Positions 29,508-39,865 of a stretch of 64,000 bases of DNA are shown one piece after another. Every line of letters begins with the position of its first letter. The stretch's first letter is position 1. Made by a program: the position numbers and the translations under genes. A model generated the notes under the pieces. It searched no databases. It saw only the letters and a program-made list of their open reading frames with translations, and had not been told where the DNA came from. The DNA lies in the NCBI GenBank assembly GCA_016713505.1, contig JADJPA010000001.1, forward strand, positions 372,001 to 436,000. Direction: 5' to 3'. This stretch comes from Candidatus Competibacteraceae bacterium (GTDB lineage Bacteria; Pseudomonadota; Gammaproteobacteria; Competibacterales; Competibacteraceae).

Positions 29508-30404
29508 ATGGAAATCAAGAAAGTCGGTGTGATGGGCTGTGGTGCGATGGGGTTGGGCGTGGCGCAAGTGTGCGCCCAAGCCGGTATCTCGACCGTTGCG
29601 GTCAAGGCGACGCCGGGTTCGACCGATAAGATTCGGTCGGGGCTGGACAAATCCCTCGGCAAGTTGGTCGAGCGCGGCAAGATGACCGCCGAGCAAAAGG
29701 ATTCCACGCTCGGTCTGCTGCAACTGACCAATAAAGAAGAGGATGTGGCCGGCTGCGATCTGATCATCGAGTCGATCATCGAAGATCTGGACACCAAGAA
29801 GGCGTTGTTCCAGCGCCTGGAAGGGATCGTCTCGCCGCGGGCGTTGTTGACCACCAACACCTCCACCTTGTCGGTGACGGCGCTGATGGCGGTGTGCAAG
29901 CATCGCGAGCGCGTGGCCGGCTTGCACTTCTTCAATCCGGCCACGGTGATGAAGCTGGTCGAGATCATCCATGCGTTCGAAACGTCGGATGAAACGATCA
30001 AAACCCTGGACGAATTCTGCAAGAAGCTCAAGAAAGATCCGGTGATCGTGCAGGACACCACCGGCTTCATCGTCAACCGGCTGCTGACGCCCTACATGCT
30101 CAGCGCGATCCGCCTGCTGGAAATGGGCACCGGTACCATCGCCGATATCGACCACGCCATGAAATCGGGCGCCGGCCATCCGATGGGTCCGTTCGAACTG
30201 GCCGATTACATCGGTCTGGACGTGGTCGAAGCCATGACCATGAACATTTATCAGGACATGCATCAGCCGCACGTCTCGCCGCCGCATACCCTGACCCGCC
30301 TGGTCCAACTCGGCTATCTCGGCCGCAAGACCAACAAGGGATTTTACGATTATTCGGCCAAGCCGCCGGTGCCGAACCCGCAACTGCGCCATCCGGTCGC
30401 TTGA
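29508..30404 (+). CDS. 3-hydroxyacyl-CoA (3-hydroxybutyryl-CoA) dehydrogenase
   Basis: 298 residues, the stand-alone short form (HbdA/PaaH type). NAD-binding site GVMGCGAMGLGVAQVCA at the N-terminus; catalytic His/Glu region GLHFFNPATVMKLVEII; then DTTGFIVNRLLTPYM and the C-terminal domain with GYLGRKTNKGFYDY. It oxidises 3-hydroxyacyl-CoA with NAD, following the crotonase step encoded just upstream. ATG 29508 has AAGGGATAAGCG upstream. With the crotonase it makes a likely two-gene pathway unit; a thiolase is not in this window. Confidence 0.95.
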   Translation: MEIKKVGVMGCGAMGLGVAQVCAQAGISTVAVKATPGSTDKIRSGLDKSLGKLVERGKMTAEQKDSTLGLLQLTNKEEDVAGCDLIIESIIEDLDTKKALFQRLEGIVSPRALLTTNTSTLSVTALMAVCKHRERVAGLHFFNPATVMKLVEIIHAFETSDETIKTLDEFCKKLKKDPVIVQDTTGFIVNRLLTPYMLSAIRLLEMGTGTIADIDHAMKSGAGHPMGPFELADYIGLDVVEAMTMNIYQDMHQPHVSPPHTLTRLVQLGYLGRKTNKGFYDYSAKPPVPNPQLRHPVA

Positions 30405-30468
30405 TCGCAGTACCGCAAACCCGCATCTCGCGCCAGGGAGGGCGCTGGCTCACGATACCGTTCGCCGC

Positions 30469-31851
30469 TTATCCTCTGCCGTAACGCCGTTCGAGCCAGG
30501 CAAAGACCGCCCGCATGGCCATCGCCTCACCGCCTTCCGGCCGTCCCGGTTGGGTCTTGAGGTTCCAGGCCATCAAGTCGAAATGCGCCCACGCAATGCC
30601 GTCCGGCACGAATTCTTGCAAAAACAGCGCCGCCGTGATCGCGCCGGCATAGGATGAGTCCGATGCGTTGGCCAGATCGGCGATCTTGCTGTCGAGCATG
30701 TCCCGATAAGCCTCATGCAGCGGCAAGCGCCAAAACGGGTCTTGCTCCTGTTCGGATGCCGCCAGCAGACCGGCCGCCAGCGTTTCATCGTTGCAGAACA
30801 GGGCCGGGATATCCGTACCCAGCGCGACCCGCGCCGCACCGGTCAGGGTCGCGAAATCGAACAGGAGGTCCGGCCGTTCGCTGCCGGCCTCGGCCAGCGC
30901 GTCGCAAAGGACTAGCCGACCCTCGGCGTCGGTGTTGTGAATCTCGACCGTCGAGCCTCGGCGCGAGCGCAACACGTCGCCGGGACGAAAAGCGTTGCCG
31001 GAAACCGCGTTATCCGCCGCCGCCACCAGCACTCGCAACCGGACCGGCAAACTGGCGCTCATGATGAGATGCGCCAGCCCCAGCGCGGTCGCCGCGCCGC
31101 CCATGTCTTTTTTCATCCAACGCATGGCGCTGGAAGGCTTCAAATCCAAGCCGCCGCTGTCAAAACAGATGCCTTTGCCCAGCAAAGTGATTTTGGGGGA
31201 GTCGGGATTGCCCCAACGCAGGTCCAGCAAGCGCGGCGGATGCGCGCTGGCGCGTCCGACCGCGTGAATGATCGGATAGTTGCCGGCCAGCAGCTCATCT
31301 CCGACAAGTTGTTGGAACGAAGCGCCGAATTGTCGCCCGAGCGTTTGCATCGCCTCGGCCAAGTGCTCCGGCATCATGTCCGCGGCGGGCGTATTGATCA
31401 GGTCTCGGACCCAGCTGACCGCCTCGGCCTGACGCTGGATGCGGTCGTGATCGCAGGTCGGATCGAGCGCCAGTTGGGACATGGGCCGCTCGGGTTTTTT
31501 GTAGCGGGTGAACTGGTAGGCGCCCAGCGCCCAGCCCAACGCCAACCGTTCCAAGGGCCAAGCTTCGACGGCGGTATCGAGATGATAGGCACCTTCCGGC
31601 AAAGCGGTGGGCAAACCGCCCAAGGCCCACAGATCATCGGCGCGCTTTATGCAAACCACCACCGCTTTCAAAGTCCCGTCTGGGGAGGGGATCAGCTTGA
31701 AACGGCCCGGTTTCGCTTTGAAACCGGTCGCGCGCAACCATCCTCGCAAAAAGTCGTCTTGCCGCTCCAACCATGCGGCAAAGTCGTCGGCGGCGACGAC
31801 GATCAGCGGGATACAATCCGGCGGGCGGCCGTTCAGCAAACTGTGACTCAT
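30469..31851 (-). CDS. M17 leucyl aminopeptidase family protein
   Basis: 460 residues from ATG 31851, which has GAGGCTGAT directly upstream; an in-frame extension to 31884 is less likely. M17 metalloprotease motifs are intact: GKGICFDSGGLDLKP (metal and catalytic Lys), KKDMGGAA, NTDAEGRLVL (signature) and LTGAARVALG. It removes N-terminal residues from peptides in the cytoplasm. The shorter N-domain is closer to the PepB-like/ putative aminopeptidase branch than to hexameric PepA, which is a judgement from length. It converges with the dehydrogenase gene and is divergent from gshA. Confidence 0.92.
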   Translation of the reverse strand: MSHSLLNGRPPDCIPLIVVAADDFAAWLERQDDFLRGWLRATGFKAKPGRFKLIPSPDGTLKAVVVCIKRADDLWALGGLPTALPEGAYHLDTAVEAWPLERLALGWALGAYQFTRYKKPERPMSQLALDPTCDHDRIQRQAEAVSWVRDLINTPAADMMPEHLAEAMQTLGRQFGASFQQLVGDELLAGNYPIIHAVGRASAHPPRLLDLRWGNPDSPKITLLGKGICFDSGGLDLKPSSAMRWMKKDMGGAATALGLAHLIMSASLPVRLRVLVAAADNAVSGNAFRPGDVLRSRRGSTVEIHNTDAEGRLVLCDALAEAGSERPDLLFDFATLTGAARVALGTDIPALFCNDETLAAGLLAASEQEQDPFWRLPLHEAYRDMLDSKIADLANASDSSYAGAITAALFLQEFVPDGIAWAHFDLMAWNLKTQPGRPEGGEAMAMRAVFAWLERRYGRG

Positions 31852-31966
31852 ATCAGCCTCTCTAATCGCGAAGCGCAGTATCATCGTTGATGTAGTAAAG
31901 TGTTTTTTAGCGATGATCGGCGCAATAGTTCGGCGCTTTGCCCCGTCAACCTAAGAGATTGCCCAC

Positions 31967-33544
31967 TTGTCCCGAATTCTCGACCAGCGTTTGATTTGGC
32001 TGTCCGATTCCGATGCGCGCTCGTTGCTGGGCGGTCGCTTGCTCGGCTTGGAAAGGGAGGCTTTGCGGGTAGCCCCGGACGGTTACATTTCGCAAGTGGC
32101 CCATCCGGCCGCGCTGGGGTCGGCGTTGACCCATCCGTATATCACCACCGATTATTCGGAAGCGCTGTTGGAGTTTATCACTCCGCCGTTAGCCACGGCG
32201 GCTGAGGTGGCGCGCTTTCTGGATGAAAGCCATCGCTTTGCTTACCGCCATATCGGCGACGAACTGTTATGGTCGGCCAGTATGCCCTGCATTCTGGCCG
32301 GCGAGGCCAGCATCCCCATCGCCGAGTACGGCCGTTCCAATCCCGGTGTGATGAAACACGTTTACCGGCGCGGGTTGGCGTGGCGTTACGGTCGCATCAT
32401 GCAGGTCATCGCCGGCATTCACTTCAACTTTTCGCTGCCGGATGACTTTTGGGCGGCGTTCCAGGAGAGCGAAGGGGATCGCCGTTCGCCGCAAGCCTTT
32501 CGCTCCGAAGCCTATTTCGGGCTGATCCGCAACCTGCAACGTTTCGGCTGGCTGATTTTGTATCTTTTTGGCGCTTCGCCGGCGGTTTGCAAATCGTTTC
32601 TCGACGGCAAGGCGACCACGCTGGCGGAGTACGATGATCATACCTGCTACGGACCGTTCGCCACCTCACTGCGGATGAGCAACCTCGGTTACACCAATCG
32701 CACGGAGAAAAAGAGCGGGGTCAACGTCTGTTACAACTCGCTGGCGGAATATATCGCTAGCCTGACGCAGGCGACGGTGATGCCGTGGCCACCTTACCAG
32801 CAGATCGGCGTCAAGGTGGATGGCGAATACCGCCAGCTCAACGCCAACGTCCTGCAAATCGAGAATGAGTATTACACGTCGATGCGGCCCAAGCAGCCGC
32901 CGCGGGGCAACGAGAAACCGACCCTGGCGCTGATGCGGCGCGGCGTGCAGTACGTGGAGCTGCGCTCGGTCGACATCAACCCGCTCGACCCGCTGGGCGT
33001 GAATGAATCGCAGCTCTGTTTCTTGGAAGCGTTTCTGCTGTTTTGCTTGCTGACCGAATCGCCGCCGCTGGACGCCGAAGAACGACAGATGATCGACGCC
33101 AACCAAATGGCGACCGCCTTGAACGGTCGCGATCCGGCCCTGGTCTTACAGCGCCGTCGCGGGTCCGCGCTGCCGCTGCGCCGGTGGGCGGAGCAGATTT
33201 TGGGGTCGCTGCAAGCTGTTTGTGAAGTGCTGGACAGCGACCGAACCGGCCGACCTTACGCGGCGACTTTAACCGAACAGCAAGAATCGCTGGCCGATCC
33301 CGACCGCACGCCTTCCGCCCGAATACTGGCCCAGATGCGCGCCAGCGGCGAAAACTTCTTTCGTTACGCGCGCCGGCTGTCGGAACAGCATCGCCGCTTA
33401 TTTGAAGAGCGGCCGCTTGCCCGAGAGCGCGTTTTGTTTTTCACCGCAATGGCCGAACGGTCTCTGCGCGAGCAGGGGGAACTCGAAGCGGCCGATGAAC
33501 TGTCGTTCGATGAGTTTTTGCAACGCTATTTCGCCCAAACCTAA
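31967..33544 (+). CDS. gshA: Glutamate-cysteine ligase, type 1
   Basis: 525 residues, normal for proteobacterial GshA. It makes gamma-glutamylcysteine, the first step in glutathione synthesis. Recognisable parts: GLEREALRV, TDYSEALLEFITP, a long QVIAGIHFNFSLP segment, and YVELRSVDINPLDPLGV. The start is TTG 31967 (MSRILDQRL) with AAGAGA ten bases upstream; no in-frame ATG lies nearby. The divergent neighbour is the M17 peptidase, with 115 nt between. A 5-oxoprolinase-like gene about 25 kb away could take part in glutathione turnover, an inference from co-occurrence only. Confidence 0.95.
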   Translation: MSRILDQRLIWLSDSDARSLLGGRLLGLEREALRVAPDGYISQVAHPAALGSALTHPYITTDYSEALLEFITPPLATAAEVARFLDESHRFAYRHIGDELLWSASMPCILAGEASIPIAEYGRSNPGVMKHVYRRGLAWRYGRIMQVIAGIHFNFSLPDDFWAAFQESEGDRRSPQAFRSEAYFGLIRNLQRFGWLILYLFGASPAVCKSFLDGKATTLAEYDDHTCYGPFATSLRMSNLGYTNRTEKKSGVNVCYNSLAEYIASLTQATVMPWPPYQQIGVKVDGEYRQLNANVLQIENEYYTSMRPKQPPRGNEKPTLALMRRGVQYVELRSVDINPLDPLGVNESQLCFLEAFLLFCLLTESPPLDAEERQMIDANQMATALNGRDPALVLQRRRGSALPLRRWAEQILGSLQAVCEVLDSDRTGRPYAATLTEQQESLADPDRTPSARILAQMRASGENFFRYARRLSEQHRRLFEERPLARERVLFFTAMAERSLREQGELEAADELSFDEFLQRYFAQT

Positions 33545-33690
33545 CCCCGCCCTGATGATCCTTGCCTGAGGAGTTTGTTGGCGTGCGTGCTCTCGTGACA
33601 GAGGGTCATCGTGATGGGACGGTTGTGACCTTGGATAGTACAAACCATAACGTTTCTTTGTCTTGATGCCATAACCAAGGAGTCAGTTTA

Positions 33691-34236
33691 ATGAGCGGTA
33701 TCTTGCGCGGCTTTCCTATTGCTGCCGTCTTGCTGTTGGCCAATCCCTCTATCGCGGCTGAGCCGCGGATTGCGAGCAGTTATACCGATTTATCGGGCAG
33801 TCGGTGCAAACTCCTGAAAGCGGACAAAGAAACGGGCAGTTCCGTTCGCAACTGTCCGGGTGTTGGAGGTTTTCAGCTATTGGTGCTTGATGATGATTCC
33901 CGGATGTCTGTCAGTGTGATTGATCGGAATAAGAAGGAATATCCGCTGGATTACTGGAATGTCATCACCCGCTCTTTTTCGAGTCTCGGTAGCAAAGCGG
34001 AATGGCGCGCCGCCAAGCAAAAAGGGGAGGTCAGGCCGGTGGCCTTGATCGTTCGCGTCCATACCTCCGAACAAACCAATCTCGGGCCTGCGAGGAAAAC
34101 ATCTTATCTGGCGGTGGCCAAAATCTCGCCCCGTGAAATCTGCGTCACCGATAAGATCGCCACCGGCGGAAATGCCAATGAAAGAGCGCGTCAAGCGGCC
34201 GATGTCGCAGCTGCTAAGGACTGCTTGAAGCCGTAG
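33691..34236 (+). CDS. Hypothetical secreted protein
   Basis: 181 residues. A signal peptide (MSGILRGFPIAAVLLLANPSIAA, cleavage after AIA or IAA) starts the protein; ATG 33691 has AAGGAGTCAG nine bases upstream. The mature part holds two Cys residues early (SRCKLLK, VRNCPG) and two more near the end (REICVTDK, AKDCLKP), probably two disulphides. No family recognised; domain limits cannot be given. It is followed 86 nt later by the wall-hydrolase-like gene on the same strand. Probably periplasmic. Confidence 0.7.
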   Translation: MSGILRGFPIAAVLLLANPSIAAEPRIASSYTDLSGSRCKLLKADKETGSSVRNCPGVGGFQLLVLDDDSRMSVSVIDRNKKEYPLDYWNVITRSFSSLGSKAEWRAAKQKGEVRPVALIVRVHTSEQTNLGPARKTSYLAVAKISPREICVTDKIATGGNANERARQAADVAAAKDCLKP

Positions 34237-34322
34237 AGTCCATTGGTTTTGTCGTTCGCCCGTTACTTGCCGCAGCTTCGTCTGCTATGTTGTGATAACA
34301 ACATTTGCAAGAGAGTTCTTCG

Positions 34323-34955
34323 ATGGCTTCACCCGCTCCGTGTTGTTCGCAAGCACTCCGCGATGCAACCGCCCGTTGGCCAAACCGTAACCGCGCTTCA
34401 GATGGCATCATGGGCGATGCCGCCCATCAGAAGACCAAAAGCGATCATAACGATGGCAATGCCTTCGATCTGACCCATGATCCCGGTCACGGCGTGGATT
34501 GCAGCACCCTTTCGCGTCAGGTCATCAACGATACGCGAGTGACTTACGTCATTTGGAACCGGCAAATTTACAATCGTAGTCGGGCAGCGGAGGGGTGGCG
34601 GGTGTATAGCGGCTCGAACCCTCACAATCACCACATGCATGTGTCGATTCGAGCCGCGTCGCGCAACGATCTGTCGCCGTGGCCTTGGTCGGGCGGGGCC
34701 TCGCTTCCGGTACCGCCGAGCCCGCCCGGCGCGAAAGCGCCTGCTTATCCGGGAACCCTCTTGCGACAGGGCAGTCGAGGGTCCACTGTGCGCCTCGTCC
34801 AACAGCGGCTCCGCGATCTCGGTTCTCCCATTATCGCGGATGGTATTTTCGGCCCTAAAACCTATCAGGCCGTGATCGCGTTCCAGCGCCAGAAGCATCT
34901 GGTCACCGATGGCATTGTAGGTCCGCGCACGTGGGCTGCCCTCTGGCCGCGCTAA
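34323..34955 (+). CDS. M15-like peptidase domain with C-terminal peptidoglycan-binding domain
   Basis: 210 residues from ATG 34323 (AGAGAG eight bases upstream; a TTG at 34305 is the only alternative). The N-terminal half has a pattern like zinc M15/LAS peptidases: SDHNDGNAFDL supplies His and Asp ligands, and NHHMHVSI the third His. The C-terminal 70 residues are a PG_binding_1 domain (LRQGSRGSTVRLVQQRL, DGIFGPKTYQAVIAFQ, DGIVGPRTWAAL). No signal peptide is visible, so either export is holin- or other-system-dependent, as with phage endolysins, or the enzyme acts elsewhere. No phage genes surround it. The catalytic call is inference from three motifs. Confidence 0.65.
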   Translation: MASPAPCCSQALRDATARWPNRNRASDGIMGDAAHQKTKSDHNDGNAFDLTHDPGHGVDCSTLSRQVINDTRVTYVIWNRQIYNRSRAAEGWRVYSGSNPHNHHMHVSIRAASRNDLSPWPWSGGASLPVPPSPPGAKAPAYPGTLLRQGSRGSTVRLVQQRLRDLGSPIIADGIFGPKTYQAVIAFQRQKHLVTDGIVGPRTWAALWPR

Positions 34956-34956
34956 G

Positions 34957-35673
34957 CTAGCCACTCAAGCCATCCGAGCGTAGCCAAGTATCCAAGAAGC
35001 CGTCGAACCACCGATCCAACGCCGCGTCGTAACGTAAGTGACGGTCGCGTTGTTCGGCGGCGGATTGAGCGCCTGGCGCGGTCAGTTCTTCCGCGCCCTC
35101 CACCAGCCACGCTTCGAGAATCCGTTGGTCTACTTCCGGGTGAAACTGCACCCCGAAGGCGTTAGCGCCATAGCGGAAGGCTTGCTGCGGAAAACGCTCG
35201 CCGCCGGCCAGCAATGCCGCGTCCGCCGGCAATTCGAAACCCTCGCGATGCCAGTGGTACACATAGAGTGGCGCGTCGAACACGGTCTGACCCGCTACCG
35301 TCGGCCGTATCGGAAAATAGCCGATTTCTGTCAATCCCGCCGGATGGGGCTTGACCGGCGCGCCCAAGGCTCGCGCCAGCAATTGCGCGCCCAAACAGAT
35401 CCCCAGAAACGGCCGACCGGACGCCAAGGCTCGGGGAATCCAATCCAGTTGCGCCCGAATGCCGGGTAGCTGGCCGTCGTCGTTGGCGCTCATCGGCCCG
35501 CCGAACACCAGCGCGCCGGCGTAGCCTTCCAGCGTTGCGGGCAGCGGTTCACCGGCCTGCGGATAGCGATAATCGAGCTGATAGCCGCGCTGTAGCAGTT
35601 GCGGTGCGCAGCGTCCGGCGCTGGCGTTTGGGGCCTGCATCACCAGCAGCAGTCGCGACGGTGCGGCCATCAT
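34957..35673 (-). CDS. Class I glutamine amidotransferase (GMP-synthase-like)
   Basis: 238 residues from ATG 35673, which overlaps the DAHP synthase stop by 4 nt (a second ATG follows directly). Triad: nucleophile Cys in [12 protein letters not shown], His in [11 protein letters not shown], with Glu two residues later. Also [15 protein letters not shown] at the usual place. Stand-alone family members hydrolyse glutamine or act on gamma-glutamyl compounds; the acceptor is unknown. The tight coupling to the first enzyme of aromatic biosynthesis suggests co-regulation but does not prove a shared pathway. It ends 1 nt from the convergent peptidase gene. Confidence 0.88.
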   Translation of the reverse strand: MMAAPSRLLLVMQAPNASAGRCAPQLLQRGYQLDYRYPQAGEPLPATLEGYAGALVFGGPMSANDDGQLPGIRAQLDWIPRALASGRPFLGICLGAQLLARALGAPVKPHPAGLTEIGYFPIRPTVAGQTVFDAPLYVYHWHREGFELPADAALLAGGERFPQQAFRYGANAFGVQFHPEVDQRILEAWLVEGAEELTAPGAQSAAEQRDRHLRYDAALDRWFDGFLDTWLRSDGLSG

Positions 35674-37094
35674 CCGGTCGTGGCCCCATCGGCTCCAGCA
35701 GCGTCTGCCACTGTGGCTCGCCGGTAGTCTTTCAAGGTTTCCGCGATCAGAAACGCCAATTCCAGACTTTGCGAAGCGTTCAGGCGCGGATCGCATTGCG
35801 TGTGATAGCGGTCGGCCAAGCCTTGTTCGGTGATCGCTTGAGCGCCGCCCAAACATTCGGTCACGTCTTGGCCGGTCAGTTCGAAATGCAGCCCGCCTGG
35901 ATAGCTGCCTTCGGCGCGATGGATGGCGAAGAAAGCGCGCACCTCATCGAGAATCCGGGCGAACGGGCGCGTTTTGTAGCCGTTGCTGGTTTCCCGCGTG
36001 TTGCCGTGCATGGGATCGCACGACCAAATCACCTGCCGGCCTTCGTGTTGGACTGCCTGGACCAGCGGCGGCAGTGCGGTTTTGATCGGGTCCGCGCCCA
36101 TTCGGGTAATCAGCGTCAACCGGCCCGGCGAGTTGGCGGGATCAAGCACGTCTAACAGGCGCAACAGTGTATCGGGATCGACGGTTGGGCCCACTTTGAG
36201 GCCGATGGGGTTAGCGATGCCGCGCATGAATTCGAGGTGCGCGCCGTCTGGCTGGCGGGTTCGCTCGCCGACCCACAGAAAATGCGCCGAACCATCGTAC
36301 CAATCGTCAGGCGAGGATTCTCGCCGGGTCAAGGCTTGCTCGTAGCCCAGCAGCAGCGCTTCGTGCGAGGTATAGAACTGCACTTGGCGCACGTGCGGAT
36401 CGGTCATCGCATCCAGCCCGCAGGCGCGCATGAAGGCCAGCGTTTCACTGATGCGGTTGGCGAGATCGCGATAGCGCTCGCCTTGCGGGTTGGCGCGCAA
36501 GCAGTCGAGGTTCCATTGCTGGACCCGGTGCAAGTCGGCGAAGCCGCCCTGAGCCAGCGCTCGCAGCAGATTCAAGGTCGCCGCCGATTGCGCGTAGGCG
36601 CGCAGCTGCCGGCGCGGGTCGGGCCGACGGGAGGCCGCCGTGAAATCAAGATCGTTGACGATGTCGCCCCGGTAGCTGGGCAAGGTGGTTCCGGCGCGCG
36701 ATTCGGTCGGGGCGCTGCGCGGTTTGGCGAACTGACCGGCCATCCGCCCGACCTTGACCACCGGGCACGCGGCGGCGAAGGTCAAGATCACCGCCATTTG
36801 CAGCAACACTCGAAACGTGTCGGTGATGGTGCGCTCGTTGAAATCGCCGAAACTTTCAGCGCAGTCGCCGCCCTGGAGCAGGAACGCTCGGCCGGCGGCG
36901 ACATCGGCCAGTTGTTGGCGCAAGGCGCGAACCTCGCCGGCGAACACCAGCGGCAACGATGCCGCCAAGCGTTCCTCTACTTCGGCCAGCACCCGTTGAT
37001 CGTCATAAACCGGTAGTTGCGCCGCCGGGCAGCGCCGCCAGCTATCCGGCGTCCAGCAGGGTTGAGAGAGTCGTCTTGTGCTTGAATGAGGCAT
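35670..37094 (-). CDS. 3-deoxy-7-phosphoheptulonate synthase, class II
   Basis: 474 residues from ATG 37094 ([20 protein letters not shown]); the frame is open to 37250, but that AT-rich extension has no family resemblance. It condenses phosphoenolpyruvate and erythrose-4-phosphate, the first step of the shikimate pathway. Class II motifs: [11 protein letters not shown] with the metal Cys, [50 protein letters not shown] and [14 protein letters not shown]. Downstream and coupled is a glutamine amidotransferase. A 14-bp palindrome (TTTTTAATTAAAAA, 37204-37217) lies in its promoter region. Confidence 0.96.
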   Translation of the reverse strand: MPHSSTRRLSQPCWTPDSWRRCPAAQLPVYDDQRVLAEVEERLAASLPLVFAGEVRALRQQLADVAAGRAFLLQGGDCAESFGDFNERTITDTFRVLLQMAVILTFAAACPVVKVGRMAGQFAKPRSAPTESRAGTTLPSYRGDIVNDLDFTAASRRPDPRRQLRAYAQSAATLNLLRALAQGGFADLHRVQQWNLDCLRANPQGERYRDLANRISETLAFMRACGLDAMTDPHVRQVQFYTSHEALLLGYEQALTRRESSPDDWYDGSAHFLWVGERTRQPDGAHLEFMRGIANPIGLKVGPTVDPDTLLRLLDVLDPANSPGRLTLITRMGADPIKTALPPLVQAVQHEGRQVIWSCDPMHGNTRETSNGYKTRPFARILDEVRAFFAIHRAEGSYPGGLHFELTGQDVTECLGGAQAITEQGLADRYHTQCDPRLNASQSLELAFLIAETLKDYRRATVADAAGADGATTG

Positions 37095-37420
37095 GTTTCG
37101 GGCGCCTGAAATTGGCTTGGTATTTGAATGAGCAGTTATCCGGTCAAGCTTGGCCGAGCGGTGAGCGGTCGGCTTTAGAGTTAATTTTGCATTTAAAGTA
37201 TTGTTTTTAATTAAAAATTGAAGAACCCTAGAGAGGGTCGAGCCTTTCAATAAAGTAGCGATGCTCCGTCACGGCGGGTTTTTTTGCCGGAGCCAGTAGC
37301 GAAGAAAAGAAATAATTTTTTATATATATCAGTAAATTAATATTGTGTCGGTTTCTCGTCACGCCAGATTTTAAACCATCTTCAGCGGCAACCGACACCG
37401 AATACAAAGGGTAAAATCTC
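37095..37420. other. AT-rich divergent region between DAHP synthase and the binding-protein gene
   Basis: 326 nt, markedly AT-rich from about 37180 to 37350. It contains the perfect palindrome TTTTTAATTAAAAA (37204-37217) and a GCTCCG...CGGAGC inverted repeat (about 37262-37292) around a T7 run. It should hold promoters of both flanking genes; no clear -35/-10 pair was picked. No gene seen. Confidence 0.5.
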
Positions 37421-39865
37421 ATGGGCAATCTAGTCGCCATTCGTTCTCGAAACGCTGCCGCCCGCCTCCATGCCAAACCACGAACGTGGCTGGCTCGACT
37501 GGGGGTTGTTTGCTGCTCTCTAGTAGTCAGTCTGTGTTCGATTGCGAGCGAGCAACAAGCGCCCGAGCAACGTTTTGCCGGGATTGAGATCACGGTTGGC
37601 GTACAAAACGTTTCGGCCATCGGCGAACCGGCGAGGGACCATGCTCGAACGTGGGAGCAACGCACTGGCGGCAAGGTGCGGATCGTCCCGACGCCGTTTG
37701 GAAAATTGTTCGATGAATTCACGGCCTCCCTGACCGCCGAGCAGCCCGTCTACGATGTGCTGTTTTATGCGCCGGCCTGGGCGGGCGATTTCTTTCCTTA
37801 TCTCGCGGAAGTACCGGCCGCTCTGCTTCACAACGACACCTTCGACGATATCCATCCCACTTACCGGGAACGCTTGATGAGTTGGAACGGCAAATGGATC
37901 GCCATGACCGTCGATGGCGACTTGTTCCAAGGCTACTATCGCAAGGATTTGTTCGAAGACCCAAACCATCGCAAGGCGTTTCGCGAACGTTACGGCCGGG
38001 ATTTAGCCCCTCCCGATACCTGGGATGATTATCGGGATATCGCTAGCTTTTTCACCGGTCATCAGGCGACCGACGGGGCCACGCTCTATGGCGCGGCGGA
38101 GCCGTTCGCCCGCGACGGCCAGCAGTTTTGGGACGTATTCAGCCGGGCCGCCGCCTATACTAACGCTCCTGGCTTTCGGGGCGCGCAATTTTTCGATCCC
38201 GACACCATGCGAGCCCAAATCAATAATCCGGGCTGGATGCGAGCGATGCAGGATTATATCGATATCCTGAAATATTGCCCGCCGGAAGCCAGGAACCATG
38301 GGATCGTCGAGTCGCGTCAAGCTTTCCTGAGCGGTCGGGCGGCGATGAGCCTGGATTGGGGTGATACCGGTCCGCTGGCCAGCGATCCGGCCCGCTCCCG
38401 CCTCGTCGGGAAGGTAGGCTACTTCGTGTTGCCAGGCAGCCGCGAGGTTTGGAACGGCCAAACCTGGCGGTGGGAGCGCTCGGAGCGTCCCTATAAGGCG
38501 CCGTTTCTGGCGTTCGGAGGTTGGGTGGCGGGCGTCCCCAAAAACAGCCGCCATCAGGAGGCTGCTTGGGACTATATTCAATGGTTTTCCAATCCGGAAA
38601 ACAGCTTGCATGATGTGGTCACCAGCAGCTCCGGCGTCAACCCTTATCGACTGACGCACTTCACCAATATCGATGCCTGGACCCAAGTTTTTTCGCGGAC
38701 CTCGGCGGCGGAGTATCTGGAGGTGCTGCGCGCTAGCCTGGATTCACCTCAGGTGGCGCTGGATCTGCGTATTCCAGGATTTTCCCGCTATACCAAAGCC
38801 TTGGAACAGGAGTTATCCCGAGCGCTGGACGGCGCGGCGTCGGTCAAGGAGGCGCTGGATAAAGTCGCGGCCGATTGGGAACTCATTACCGATCAAATAG
38901 GGCGCGACCAACAATTGGCGCTGTATCGCGCGTCGATGGGGCTGCCGCCCGCGCCGAACCGCCCGCGCCCCCGCGCCATCGCCGACCAGCGCAAGGTGAC
39001 CATCGGTTTTTCTCAGGCGACCACCACCGAACCGTGGCGGTTGCTTTTCAACAAAGAGTTGCGAGAAGAAGCGACCCACCATCCTCAGGTCGAATTGGTG
39101 GTGAAGGATGCCATGGATAAGGCCGAGCAGCAGATCGCCGACCTGGAGGCGCTCATCGCTCAACCGGTCGATGCCATTCTGGTCTCGCCCAAGGTCACGG
39201 AAGAGCTGACGCCGGTGATCAGCAAGGCGTTCAATGCGGATATACCGGTTTTCGTGCTGGATCGCGCTGTCGCCAACGACCGTTACACGCAATTCATCGG
39301 GGGCGACAACGTCGAGATCGGCCGCGCCGTCGGCCGTTACGCGGTCACGTTACTCGGCGGGTCCGGGCAAGCGCGCGGCAAAATCGTGGAAATCTGGGGC
39401 GGCATGGGGACCAAGGCGTCGCACGACCGCCACGACGGATTTTACGAAATCGTCCGCCAAGAGCCGGGAATCCAGATCGTGAACCCTCCCCAGGACGGCG
39501 ATTGGAAACAGGATCGGGCCTACGACATCATGGTCGATGTGCTCGACAAGCAACCCGCCATCGATCTGGTCTACGCCCACAACGACCCGATGGCGTACGG
39601 CGCTTATCAGGCAGCCAAGGATACGCGGCGCGAAAAGGGCATCGCCTTTCTAGGGGTCGACGGCATTCCGACCGAAGGGGTCAAATGGGTGCATGAGGGC
39701 ATTCTCACCGCCACCTTTTTGTACAAAACGCCGGGCGATGAAGGGATCCGGCAAGCATTGCGGTTTCTACAAGGCCACGATGTTCCCAAACGGGTGACGC
39801 TGCCGACGCAGACCATCGACCGCTCCAACGCTGAAGCGATTTTGCGCGCCAATAAGTTGCTGTGA
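37421..39865 (+). CDS. Fused periplasmic binding protein: sugar-ABC type plus RbsB type
   Basis: 814 residues. A signal peptide ([20 protein letters not shown]) precedes two full binding-protein domains. Residues about 50-505 form a type-2 extracellular sugar-binding protein (UgpB/family 1: [56 protein letters not shown]). Residues about 515-814 form a type-1 RbsB/TorT-like domain ([65 protein letters not shown]). No permease genes follow; instead the stop overlaps the start of a TorS-like hybrid kinase by 4 nt. It is therefore probably a ligand-sensing subunit rather than a transporter component. ATG 37421 is preceded by AAAGGG. Confidence 0.9.
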   Translation: MGNLVAIRSRNAAARLHAKPRTWLARLGVVCCSLVVSLCSIASEQQAPEQRFAGIEITVGVQNVSAIGEPARDHARTWEQRTGGKVRIVPTPFGKLFDEFTASLTAEQPVYDVLFYAPAWAGDFFPYLAEVPAALLHNDTFDDIHPTYRERLMSWNGKWIAMTVDGDLFQGYYRKDLFEDPNHRKAFRERYGRDLAPPDTWDDYRDIASFFTGHQATDGATLYGAAEPFARDGQQFWDVFSRAAAYTNAPGFRGAQFFDPDTMRAQINNPGWMRAMQDYIDILKYCPPEARNHGIVESRQAFLSGRAAMSLDWGDTGPLASDPARSRLVGKVGYFVLPGSREVWNGQTWRWERSERPYKAPFLAFGGWVAGVPKNSRHQEAAWDYIQWFSNPENSLHDVVTSSSGVNPYRLTHFTNIDAWTQVFSRTSAAEYLEVLRASLDSPQVALDLRIPGFSRYTKALEQELSRALDGAASVKEALDKVAADWELITDQIGRDQQLALYRASMGLPPAPNRPRPRAIADQRKVTIGFSQATTTEPWRLLFNKELREEATHHPQVELVVKDAMDKAEQQIADLEALIAQPVDAILVSPKVTEELTPVISKAFNADIPVFVLDRAVANDRYTQFIGGDNVEIGRAVGRYAVTLLGGSGQARGKIVEIWGGMGTKASHDRHDGFYEIVRQEPGIQIVNPPQDGDWKQDRAYDIMVDVLDKQPAIDLVYAHNDPMAYGAYQAAKDTRREKGIAFLGVDGIPTEGVKWVHEGILTATFLYKTPGDEGIRQALRFLQGHDVPKRVTLPTQTIDRSNAEAILRANKLL

